DNA of 64,000 nt from Icerya purchasi (Eukaryota > Arthropoda > Insecta > Hemiptera > Monophlebidae). The stretch spans positions 173,381,863 to 173,445,862 of the forward strand of contig CM077116.1 of assembly GCA_039619475.1 (NCBI GenBank), written 5' to 3'. The notes beneath the pieces are model-generated. The model did not search any database. It saw nothing but the letters and a program-made list of their open reading frames with translations, and was not told where the DNA came from. Position 1 is the stretch's first letter. Each line of letters begins with the position of its first letter. The position numbers were made by a program, and so were the translations under genes. Shown here piece after piece: positions 24,144 through 33,239 of this stretch.

Positions 24144-25079
24144 CCCTGTACCGTACTCGAAATATGCAAATTTTCCAAGAAGTAGAAATACGCATCCTGC
24201 GTACATCGCGAACTTTAAAATTAATTACTTCAAATCCGTTTCTTTTGCTAAGATGGTCGATAATATATTTTCGTGTAAAGCTATATTAATTAAGATGCTG
24301 TAGGAGCGTTCGTGGAAATCGGGGATTTTTTGAATAGCAACGTTGTCCATCAAATTGTTTTACGTAAAATTTAATTGGTACAAATTCAGTTGTTGTAGAT
24401 ATTAACGTGTTTTTTTGATGGTGGCGATAAAATTATTATTATTATTAATTATTATTGGATGTTTCAAAAATTGATTTTTTCTTTTCCTTTTAAAAGATAG
24501 GAAATTTCCATCTTATTTTAAAATTCTTATTGATTTTGGTCGTTTTTCGAAGAAGCCTAGTAAGTATCATTTATCGGTAGTGAAAATATTAAACTCATTT
24601 TTCTCGAAACAGCGTGTTTTTGAAATTTCCGGAAACGGTAGGAAATAAACTAATTAGCCGATTTGGCCGAAATTTACAGACTTTTTTCTTAGTGATATGT
24701 TCGCTTCCATCTAAAAATCTTAAACATTTTTTTATTTTATTACTAAAAACCTGATATTTATCGTCGAAATGAACGAAAAATTTCGGAAAATTAAGGATTT
24801 CTTATTCAAAACTCTGCGAATCGTTGAAATTTTTTTTTTTCTTCATTTTCCTTTTGCTAGACTGTTTCAGATTAAAACTGCGGCGTCTAGGATTCTCGTC
24901 AATAATTCGCGGAGTTCTCTTTGCGCGTAACGTACAGGCGTCATTTTGTTTAAAGAAAAAAGGATGCTTTTGTATGCTTTAACAATGTATTCATAAAGGT
25001 ACAAAGTTTCATTAGAACCGAATAAAAACTTGCTTATAAAAAAAAGAAAAAAATGTTGAAAATGAGGTTTTTGTTTGAC
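24144..25079. other. AT-rich DNA, no gene seen
   Basis: AATTAGCCGATTTGGCCGAA near 24651 resembles a motif common in insect interspersed repeats, but no element boundaries or coding frames are recognised. Confidence 0.4.
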
Positions 25080-25927
25080 CGCCTAATTCTATCCCCCTCC
25101 CCTTAAAGATCATACACCTTCTTTCTGCTCTATCTTCTCGGCCGAATCGATCTAAATTCTTCGTGCCATTTATTTTATATCCTCTACAAATGGGGTTCAC
25201 AAATTCCTGATCATTTCCGACTCGAAATGCGTTCTTCAAGCCATCTCCTCTACCCCTTCTCATTTCTCTGACGGTATCATTCTCTCTATTCGATCTCTCT
25301 TCTCCTTTTTTGTTCTCGTCCCGTTCCATTCTCATAGACTTTCAATGGGTTCCTAGTCATTCAGCTGACTCTTTAGCTCGTTCAGCCGCCCGCAGTGGTC
25401 CTTTCCTCGGCTCTTTCCCTTCTTCAGACCATCTTTCTCTGTCACACTCTAATCATTCCAGAATTTAGTTGGACATGTATCCATCTTTATTCTCAAATCG
25501 CTTTTCGCACAATACCGTCTTATTCAACCGGTTCCTCGTTTTCTACCTTGGTTTCATTCTATTCCTGTCTGTCGTCGTTCCACCGTTGTTTCCTTAATTA
25601 GACACTCAGAATCAATCATTCTCTACTCCCTTCTTCTCGCTTTCGATTCGTTTTGTCCCCTTCTTCGTTCTGCTCTCTTCACGCTTCTGAGCGATCTTGT
25701 ATTAGTGACTGAAATCATATCCCCTTTTCGAATGTTCTACACTCCTTAACGAACGTTTACGCCCAGCTTTTAGCTTTGGGTCTTCCTACTCCCTTTAACG
25801 CTACCTATATCTGCTGTCCTTTGTGAGTTCCATTTCTGATCGCCTAGCTATTTAGTTCTATCTTTTGAATTATCATGTTGTTGGGTCAAGACAGATGGCT
25901 CACCCAGGGTAGGAATAAAAAAAAAAC
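25080..25927 (+). repeat. Pyrimidine-rich repeat, copy 2, with A tail
   Basis: The plus strand is C/T-rich for about 800 bp and ends in an A run at about 25915-25927. The 25831-25875 block (CATTTCTGATCGCCTAGC, then TATTTAGTT) matches the blocks in copies 1 and 3. A 107-codon minus-strand frame at 25012-25335 is Arg/Glu-rich only because its strand is purine-rich, and no family was recognised. Length and tail suggest a retroposed element, possibly a LINE 3' region. Confidence 0.45.
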
Positions 25928-25930
25928 CAT

Positions 25931-27834
25931 ACACAAAGAAGAGAATTCGCATGAGGTAACATTTTATGGCGTTAGTAGTTTGATGAGGTAAGTGAACAAT
26001 GTAAATAAATTAAATCGGCAGGAAAATATTTTGAAATTTTATTCCGAATTTTAAGTGATATAAAATTGTCCAGTTCAGCCATTATTTCGCAATAACGAAT
26101 TGGAAATGCGTGTATTTTACTCGTAAATTGTTAATAATCAATTTTTACAATTAAAAACAATTTCATCGATTTCGAATTGTCCGATTTTGGACAAGGATCG
26201 AAACAATCAAAAAGCCAATAGGAACGGTAAACGAATTTTACGAAAAGAGAGTATATATTTCCATATTTTAGCAGTTTTGTGAAAATACGCAACCATCTCG
26301 GCACTTCGATGAACGGTAACAGCGTACAACAAGGGAACGAAGAGAGAGGTAATGTATTAGTCGGCTGACCTTGAAATATCTAAAATTTCCATTGTGGCGT
26401 TATAAAAAATGCGGATGGGGTTGGAAGGCGTATTTATACGCTCCGGCTTAAGTGGAGTTCAATTTACACCGATCGAGATAAGTTTGGCGTTGAAGTATGG
26501 TGTGTGCTTTGCGATTTTACTCGATGTTAGTCGTGTTGAAATTATCTCGCGAAATTTAAAATCTCTTAAAACTTTACCTGCCGTAACGTAACGGTCCGAC
26601 GACGGATCTCACTCGAAGTTTAGTTTGTAACGTCTACGGATTTTCATTCTTTTTGTTTGTTTTTGTATTTATTTTTCATTTAATACCGTTCATACTCGTA
26701 TTAAATGAAAAATTCGTACTGATGAAACAACGTGTTTAGTATTTTTCGTCAATGCTTTAGGCCACCTTTTTCAAAAATCAAAATCCACCTATCCGTAAAT
26801 AATTTCGCCTATTTTTTTAAGGAAATTAGTTAGAATATTTTCGTGTTTTTTCCTTTTTTTTTTCTTTTTCTTTTCTTTCGGGTGTTGATTATTATCTTAA
26901 ATAAGTTACGAAGCTTTCAAAAAACATTAATAATTTCCTTTAGATCGTGTCGAGGTTTATATTTCATTCGTCGATCCGGAGCTGCGATCCCGTTAGTCTT
27001 AAAATTCGTTTCATAATTTCTGGTTTTGCAAATTTCCCGTTTTCAGATTGGTCACGTGCCTGTTGAGTGAACAGTCGATCAACTTTTGCTATTCTTGCGA
27101 AACATTTTTAATCAATTTTCCGCTAGCGAATTATAAGACGCGGCTAAGAAGACTAAAATTTTCAAACTGCCACAGTGTCTGTTCTTCTCCCTTTTAAACG
27201 ACACTCGGATGATCTTTTAGTTCTTGAAGTTCCCGTTCCTTATTATGCTTCCTTTATTCCAAATTCATTCTCTCCTTTAATTATTCATTGGCATTACTTA
27301 AATTGTTATCATTCTAATTTTCTATTTTTCTAACCTTTGAAACTTTTCCATCCTCTCTCTACTGAAAAAATTGTCTTACAAGCGTACATATTAATTCTCC
27401 AGTTATCTATAGTGTGGTTCTCTATTCAGTCGTAGTTGTGGCTTTGTCAGTCTTTGGGAATTAAGGAATAAATTTAGTCTAGCGGCAGAGTGAGCTGTTA
27501 TGCTGTTTTAGTACAGATTGTATTTTAATTAATAACAATGCCTATTATAAACGCCATTTTTGTTTTCATATTTGGTAACTTCGTTCTGTTCACGTTACGA
27601 GCCCATGTGCTTCACTACCCTTACGTCTCTTTCATTTATTTCTTCTAGATTTTCCAATTAATCTACTTAGTTTTTTTTCTCTTATTTTCGAAAACATTAA
27701 CTGTTGCTCAATTCGAACTCAAAAATCCCTGTGATATCCTGCGTGTATTTATTCGGAAAAGGTTGAAGACGATTTTAGGGCTCGAATAGAAAATGTTTTT
27801 AGTAGAATGATTTTTTTTTTTTTTTTTTTTACAG
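25931..27834. other. No supported gene upstream of the candidate exon
   Basis: If the exon at 27835 is real, this would be intron. No second GPCR exon was recognised, although short exons could be missed by eye. A pyrimidine-rich stretch spans about 27180-27400. The 60-codon frame at 26409-26591 has no known motif. Confidence 0.4.
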
Positions 27835-28004
27835 AAAATACGATGAATCCCCTCATTTATTGTGTAATTGCGTTCAGGAATGCTTGTAATTCTGTCAAAA
27901 GTTCTCTACCCGTAAAGAACATATCGTTGTGTTCGATCAGGCAACTGCTAGGGACAAAACTCGTTTATGATCGAGTGAAACTGAAGAGGTATAACGACGA
28001 ATGA
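27835..28004 (+). CDS. Candidate terminal exon of a class A GPCR
   Basis: A T run of about 20 bases followed by ACAG makes a strong 3' splice site, with AG at 27833-27834. The exon would start at the second position of a codon and then read NTMNPLIYC through to a TGA at 28002-28004, about 55 codons. NPLIY at 27846-27860 fits the NPxxY motif at the end of transmembrane helix 7 in rhodopsin-like receptors, and NT just before it fits the usual polar residues. FRNAC follows where helix 8 would start, although the Y-to-F spacing is two residues shorter than usual. The basic tail (KLVYDRVKLKRYNDE) suits a cytoplasmic C-terminus. AATAAA lies 134 bp after the stop. The receptor type is not recognised, no upstream exon was found, and a pseudo-exon remains possible. 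Confidence 0.45.
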
Positions 28005-28137
28005 TAATCTAACGGAACGTATAAACTGCATTCGAGTGCAGAGAGTTAGACGAGTCGATTGAAATTTAGAGTCGATGAATTAAACATTTTTTAGATTTGT
28101 CATATTTTTCTCAGTATTCCGGATCTTAGAATAATTT

Positions 28138-28143
28138 AATAAA
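28138..28143 (+). promoter_or_regulatory. Candidate polyadenylation signal
   Basis: AATAAA 134 bp after the stop of the candidate exon. This spacing suits a short 3' UTR, but the hexamer is frequent by chance in AT-rich DNA. Confidence 0.3.
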
Positions 28144-29020
28144 AGTAAATCTTTTTCATTCTTTCCGTTTTATTGTAAGCTTTAGCGCGGTTTTTTTCTT
28201 TATTTTAACAAAAATGTACTACGACGTCCTTTAAGATCCCCCCCCCCCCTTCCTCAAATTTAATTATTGAACTAATCGAAAATACATGTTGAAAGTGTTT
28301 ACTAGTATAATTAGAATAGACGGAGATATAAAAACGTCAATACATTTTAACGTAAATTGTTATTAAAAACATTCCATATCTATATTATTTTAAATAGAAC
28401 ATCGCTTGATGATCACGCTCTCATGACGTTGAGACGTCGCAAAAGACGTTTTTGCACCTTTAACATAATTTTGACTGAAAAAAAAAAGAAAAAAAGGTAC
28501 ATATATTCTATAAAAATGTTTCAGAGAAATATAAATACGCGCGTTTATTGACCGAGAAAATTGAAAAAAAAATAAAACAGAATATAATGAAAGTAATATT
28601 TTCATTTTAAAACTTTACCCTTTATTCCTCCACGGATACGGAGCAACCTTATATCTTATTCTCATAAAAAAATCTACGTTTTATAGCAAAATTTAGTGAT
28701 TTTTTGATTGCGACGGTGTATTTTAACAACGTCAAATATGATCTCCGTATTTTCTAGATATTAATGATTAGTATTTAAAAATGTTATTGAGCATACAGAT
28801 ATAGTATTTTTAGCTAGTGTTATTAAAGGAAGTACATCTTAGTTTTTGTGTAATTTCAGAACTTCCACAATTTTTTGGCATTTTCTTTGCAAACATCATC
28901 GATATTACCACTAATAAGTAAGTCTGAATTGCGTTAACATTATTATTATTATTATTATTATTATCATTATTGTTTATAATTATTATTTTTACTAATATGA
29001 CATGAAAACATACTTATTGT
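28144..29020. other. No gene seen; poly(C) and (ATT)n tracts
   Basis: A run of about 12 C residues lies at 28229-28240, and an (ATT)n run at about 28940-28965. Frames on both strands at 28357-28605 overlap each other and are unrecognised. Confidence 0.45.
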
Positions 29021-29160
29021 GTGATATTAATTTAAACAAACAACGCAAACTTTAATACTCAATATAATTAAAATTATTTTTTATCGGTGGTTTATAAAAT
29101 AATTATAATTATATTGTATATTGAAGTGTGTGTATTGTTGGTTTAAATTATTATTATCAC
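29021..29160. repeat. Imperfect palindromic mini-element beside the PLE
   Basis: GTGATATTAATTTAAACAAA and what follows to about 29077 pair with 29099-29160, whose reverse complement starts GTGATAATAATAATTTAAAC. Arms of about 58 bp match at most positions around a spacer of about 20 bp. The structure is a foldback or MITE-like repeat ending about 45 bp before the PLE. No target duplication is certain. Confidence 0.55.
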
Positions 29161-29204
29161 TGTATTTGTTATTATTACTCATTGTTAACATTTTTTTTTT
29201 TTTA

Positions 29205-29998
29205 ATTATGATAAAAATAAACTTTAACACTTTTACACTTTTGTAACAATTATATAATTTTTTTTTTTTAAAACCCCGACGCGTTTCGAAGCAAACACTT
29301 CATGTTCACGGGAGCAACTATAATATAAATAAATAATGAAGATCGATAATTACATTTTAAAAAATAACAGAAAAAAGGTCGATATTTTAAAGTCGATATT
29401 GAATCAGTAATTTAAAAGTGAAAAGTGTAAATATATAAAAATGACTAAAAAATTTTTTTTTTTTTTTTTTTTGAAAATGGTAACGATATATATATAAAAA
29501 TGAAATTTAAAGATTTTAAATTTTCAAAATTAAATACTATAAATAAATGACTTGTATATTTGAAAAATGTTATATATAATGGTCGTTGTATAATAATAAT
29601 GTGTACATAAGGAACGTGAACAGTATAATTTATTTAAAGGTTAAATAAAGGGTTATCAGTATTGGGAAAATTGTGATTTATGCAATTATTTTTGAATTTA
29701 TTAATGTAATAATTTTCTGCAAAATTTAGCATATTGTGGTTATTTATATATTTTAAGATTTCTAAATCTATTTCAATATTATGCGTTAATTTGTGTTTAT
29801 TTATGATAATATGTTCAGCTATTGTTGATTTGTTAATATGTCCGTATTTTATGGCATATAAATGTTCATTATATCTTATTTTGAAGTTTCTTCTAGTTTG
29901 TCCTATATATATTTTCTGACAAGTATTGCAAGTTATTTTATAAATTCCGGCTTGGTTAAATTTATTATTATTATTATTGTTAATATTATTAATGTTAA
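29205..29998 (-). repeat. Left inverted arm of the PLE with antisense endonuclease copy
   Basis: This is the reverse complement of 32039-32827. The minus strand carries an open frame at 29634-30020 whose product begins in the linker and runs through GIYKITCNTC, YIGQTRRNF and the C-terminus NPLFNL, almost the same as the right arm's endonuclease. The frame ends at the same stop as the functional-side copy. As part of the left repeat it lacks the RT and is presumably not an independent gene. Confidence 0.9.
29274..29315 (-). ncRNA. Hammerhead-ribozyme-like motif, left arm
   Basis: Read on the minus strand: CTCCC, then GTGAACATGAAG, loop TGTTTG, CTTCGAAACGCGTC, GGGG. CTCCC and GGGG could form stem I, GAAG/CTTC stem II, and ACGCGT the minimal helix III seen in PLE hammerheads, with cleavage expected after the C of GTC. 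The catalytic CTGATGA is not canonical, so activity is uncertain. Confidence 0.4.
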
Positions 29999-31731
29999 AA
30001 TACAGTGATAATAACATCAATCTGATGAAACTAATCTATAGTTATTATAATATTAAATTAAAACTAATGAAGACTATCGCCAATATATACTTTAATAAAC
30101 AATGTCTAGTTCGCAAAGTAATACCAAAATATGCAATAATCAAAATAAACAGCAAATCGCCAGCAGCAGAAGCAACAAAAAACATCGCTCAAATAATTTG
30201 GATCAAACAAGAAATTAAACAGCTGTACAAGAAGAAGAATTGCTTAAATGCCAAACTATTACATTTACATCTTTTATTAAGTAACTATACTAGCTTCAAC
30301 ATTTTAGAATTATATTTCATAAAAATTAGTAATAAAATTAGAAATCTTATGACTACAAAATATAATAATATTAATAAAAAACTAGAAACATTAACCAACG
30401 TCGGAAATAAAAATAATAATAATGTTTTACATAATTTCCATGAACGAGTTATTAATTTATCCAACATTTCATTCAACACACAAGAAAAAGAATTATTAAA
30501 TACTGGTTTAAAATTTAACTTTACCCAAAATTACACTAAAAACAATATACAAAATCTAATCTTTGAAACTGAACATGCCATATCAAAACTACCTTCAGAT
30601 AAACAACAATATTATAGATATATAACAGCAAATAAAATAAGTAAAATTCTTAATAACAACAATAATCATTCACAAAACACCTATACACAAAACAAATATA
30701 AACAAAGTTTACAATCTATAAATAAGAAATTAATGGAAAATAACTGTTTAATATCAAAAGCAGACAAAAGTTCAGCTATTATAATTATTAACAAAATTGA
30801 AATCATTAATAAAACTAACGATTTTATCAATAACAATAACATCTCTACCACAAAATATAACCCTACTAACAAATTCAACACTGCCATTAAACAAACAATA
30901 AAAAATAATCAACTCATTTTTGACCCTAACCATTCATATAAATTCATTAACACTAACCCAACAGCACCAACCTTAAACCCACTTATTAAAATACATAAAA
31001 CAAACTTACCAATACGTCCATTAGTAAATTATAAAAACGCCCCAGCATATAAAATAGCTAAATACATACAAAAAACTTTAATAAATAAAATCAAACTTAA
31101 TAATACATTTTCCATTTCTAATAGATACCAACTTATTGATAGATTAAATAAAGTTAATATTAATAATAATTGCACATTTATTTCTTATGACATCACAAAT
31201 TTATACACTAATATTCCAATTAATATAGCCATGGAAATTATAAAAGATAACATTTTTCATGAAACCAAAAACACACAATATACTATAGAAATAATGAATA
31301 CTTTAAAATCAATCATTGAACAAAACTATTTCCATTTTAATAATAATTATTATATCCAAAAAACAGGTTTACCTATGGGTTCGCCTATATCAGCTGTAAT
31401 TAGTGAAATAATACTACAACACTATGAAGACAAAATAATCGCCAAAAATTTAAAAAAATATAATATTATTTCATATTCTAGATACGTTGATGACATTATT
31501 TGTATATTTATAAATAACAATAACAATCCCCAACATATAGAATTTCTAAATTTCCTAAATAACATCAACAAAGATATCCAGTACACAATAGAAATTGGAA
31601 ATAGTAAAATTAATTTTTTAGATTTCACTTTATCAATAAATAATAACAAATTAGAATATAATATTTTTAGGAAAGAATCTGCTACAGATACTACTATCAA
31701 CTACTATTCAAATCACCCTTTAAAACAGTAA
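29977..31731 (+). CDS. PLE reverse transcriptase, ended by an in-frame stop
   Basis: A frame of 584 codons from the first ATG; that ATG lies inside the left arm, so the true start may be further in (ATG codons at 30024 and 30067). Family blocks appear in order: CLISKADKSSAIIIINK (PLE 'ADKG' region), LIKIHKTNLPIRPLVNYKNA (equivalent of 'GLPKIHK..PLRPI'), FISYDITNLYTNIPI (motif A with catalytic Asp), GLPMGSPISAVISEI (MGSP, 31375-31386), SRYVDDIICIF (YVDD at 31483-31494), and KINFLDFTL with the final SNHPL. These belong to Penelope RTs, which copy RNA at target DNA ends. The catalytic residues look intact. The stop is TAA at 31729-31731, just after the NHP block, and the same frame continues beyond it into the endonuclease. 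Asn, Ile and Lys are extremely abundant because of AT-bias. Confidence 0.93.
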   Translation: MLILLMLKYSDNNINLMKLIYSYYNIKLKLMKTIANIYFNKQCLVRKVIPKYAIIKINSKSPAAEATKNIAQIIWIKQEIKQLYKKKNCLNAKLLHLHLLLSNYTSFNILELYFIKISNKIRNLMTTKYNNINKKLETLTNVGNKNNNNVLHNFHERVINLSNISFNTQEKELLNTGLKFNFTQNYTKNNIQNLIFETEHAISKLPSDKQQYYRYITANKISKILNNNNNHSQNTYTQNKYKQSLQSINKKLMENNCLISKADKSSAIIIINKIEIINKTNDFINNNNISTTKYNPTNKFNTAIKQTIKNNQLIFDPNHSYKFINTNPTAPTLNPLIKIHKTNLPIRPLVNYKNAPAYKIAKYIQKTLINKIKLNNTFSISNRYQLIDRLNKVNINNNCTFISYDITNLYTNIPINIAMEIIKDNIFHETKNTQYTIEIMNTLKSIIEQNYFHFNNNYYIQKTGLPMGSPISAVISEIILQHYEDKIIAKNLKKYNIISYSRYVDDIICIFINNNNNPQHIEFLNFLNNINKDIQYTIEIGNSKINFLDFTLSINNNKLEYNIFRKESATDTTINYYSNHPLKQ

Positions 31732-32403
31732 TATTCACCATTCTTAGCATACCTGTACAGATTACATAATACTCCATTATCAAACAAAAAGAAAGAAAAC
31801 GAACTAAATATTATTAAACAAATAGCTAAAAATAATAATTTCCTTACCCATACTATTGATAATTTATATAATAAATACTTTAAGAAAAAGAAACACATAA
31901 AAAAACAATTTAACGAAAATAAAAAAACATGGATAAAATTTACTTACAACACCCCTAACACATATAAAATAACCAATACCTTTAACTCATTACTCAAAAT
32001 TTCATATACTACTAAAAATAACTTATATAATAAAATAATTAACATTAATAATATTAACAATAATAATAATAATAAATTTAACCAAGCCGGAATTTATAAA
32101 ATAACTTGCAATACTTGTCAGAAAATATATATAGGACAAACTAGAAGAAACTTCAAAATAAGATATAATGAACATTTATATGCCATAAAATACGGACATA
32201 TTAACAAATCAACAATAGCTGAACATATTATCATAAATAAACACAAATTAACGCATAATATTGAAATAGATTTAGAAATCTTAAAATACATAAATAACCA
32301 CAATATGCTAAATTTTGCAGAAAATTATTACATTAATAAATTCAAAAATAATTGCATAAATCACAATTTTCCCAATACTGATAACCCTTTATTTAACCTT
32401 TAA
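31732..32403 (+). CDS. PLE linker and GIY-YIG endonuclease, in frame after the stop
   Basis: About 223 codons, open from just after the TAA to the TAA at 32401-32403 and in the same frame as the RT, so the two are one protein interrupted once. The first part (YLYRLHNTPLS, then IIKQIAKNNNF) matches the conserved post-RT region of PLEs. The linker is Asn/Lys-rich. The endonuclease starts with GIY at 32089-32097, a CxxC pair (ITCNTC), YIG at 32128-32136 followed by QTRRNFKIRYNEH with the expected Arg, and FAENYY supplies the likely catalytic Glu. In this family the endonuclease nicks the target to prime reverse transcription. With the stop in place it would need readthrough or separate initiation, so this copy is probably non-autonomous. 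Confidence 0.88.
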   Translation, partial: YSPFLAYLYRLHNTPLSNKKKENELNIIKQIAKNNNFLTHTIDNLYNKYFKKKKHIKKQFNENKKTWIKFTYNTPNTYKITNTFNSLLKISYTTKNNLYNKIININNINNNNNNKFNQAGIYKITCNTCQKIYIGQTRRNFKIRYNEHLYAIKYGHINKSTIAEHIIINKHKLTHNIEIDLEILKYINNHNMLNFAENYYINKFKNNCINHNFPNTDNPLFNL

Positions 32404-32827
32404 ATAAATTATACTGTTCACGTTCCTTATGTACACATTATTATTATACAACGACCATTATATATAACATTTTTCAAATATACAAGTCATTTATTTATAG
32501 TATTTAATTTTGAAAATTTAAAATCTTTAAATTTCATTTTTATATATATATCGTTACCATTTTCAAAAAAAAAAAAAAATTTTTTTAGTCATTTTTATAT
32601 ATTTACACTTTTCACTTTTAAATTACTGATTCAATATCGACTTTAAAATATCGACCTTTTTTCTGTTATTTTTTAAAATGTAATTATCGATCTTCATTAT
32701 TTATTTATATTATAGTTGCTCCCGTGAACATGAAGTGTTTGCTTCGAAACGCGTCGGGGTTTTAAAAAAAAAAATTATATAATTGTTACAAAAGTGTAAA
32801 AGTGTTAAAGTTTATTTTTATCATAAT
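32039..32827 (+). repeat. Right inverted arm of the PLE
   Basis: Contains the endonuclease coding end (to 32403), a non-coding tail of about 420 bp with a poly(A)/poly(T) junction at about 32566-32586, and the ribozyme-like block at 32716-32759. It is a mirror copy of 29205-29998. Confidence 0.9.
32716..32759 (+). ncRNA. Hammerhead-ribozyme-like motif, right arm
   Basis: The same block as in the left arm, here on the element's sense strand downstream of the endonuclease: CTCCC / GGGG (stem I), GAAG / CTTC (stem II), GAAA, ACGCGT, C. In the core, GTGAACA can be read as CTGATGA with the C3-G8 pair swapped to G3-C8, plus one extra T before stem II. Alternatively, CATGAAG could be the core with two bases lost. 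Either reading is inference. Confidence 0.4.
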
Positions 32828-33239
32828 AAATTATTATTCTTACCGTTACCATTATCATTAACGACTTAAGATTTTTGATGAATTCACGATAATTGTATAA
32901 CATTTTCAATAGTTGAAGCAGTCTGATGTAGTTAATTTCTTTCTTTTTCCCAAAGGTATATGCTATTTAAAAAATTACAAAAAAAAGAAACGAATACAGC
33001 CATTTGTTATGGTTATTTGAGAGAGTATTATATAGTTCTACGTTCGATGGGCGAATATTTAGTTCAAAACGGGTTGATCGCAAGTGAGAAGCATTTAAAT
33101 TGTGTAAGCTTCGTTTGGTAAACTTGTGACGTTATCGGCACTAAGTTATTTAGAGGTGGCGTTGATTTTGAAGTTTGACCGGTAGCTGAAATAAAGAGAT
33201 GGTTCGTGCCGGTTGCTATTCTCACTGACATTGAGCGTT

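Larger units (their letters stand above)
29205..32827 (+). mobile_element. Penelope-like retroelement with inverted terminal repeats
   Basis: Bases 29205-29998 and 32039-32827 are inverted copies of each other, about 790 bp each. The match ends abruptly at 29204/32828. Between them lies a reverse transcriptase followed by a GIY-YIG endonuclease, the diagnostic domain order of Penelope-like elements, and the right arm contains the endonuclease. Inverted long repeats are a known arrangement for PLEs. The arms appear nearly identical (one substitution noticed in the endonuclease part plus homopolymer length), which suggests a young copy. The central frame has one nonsense codon. The element is even more AT-rich than its surroundings, giving an Asn/Ile/Lys-rich protein. 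Confidence 0.93.

Noticed and set aside
30285..31898. Several minus-strand frames inside the PLE
   Set aside because: They are opposite-strand shadows of the Asn/Ile/Lys-rich RT and endonuclease frame, reading as Leu/Ile-rich text.
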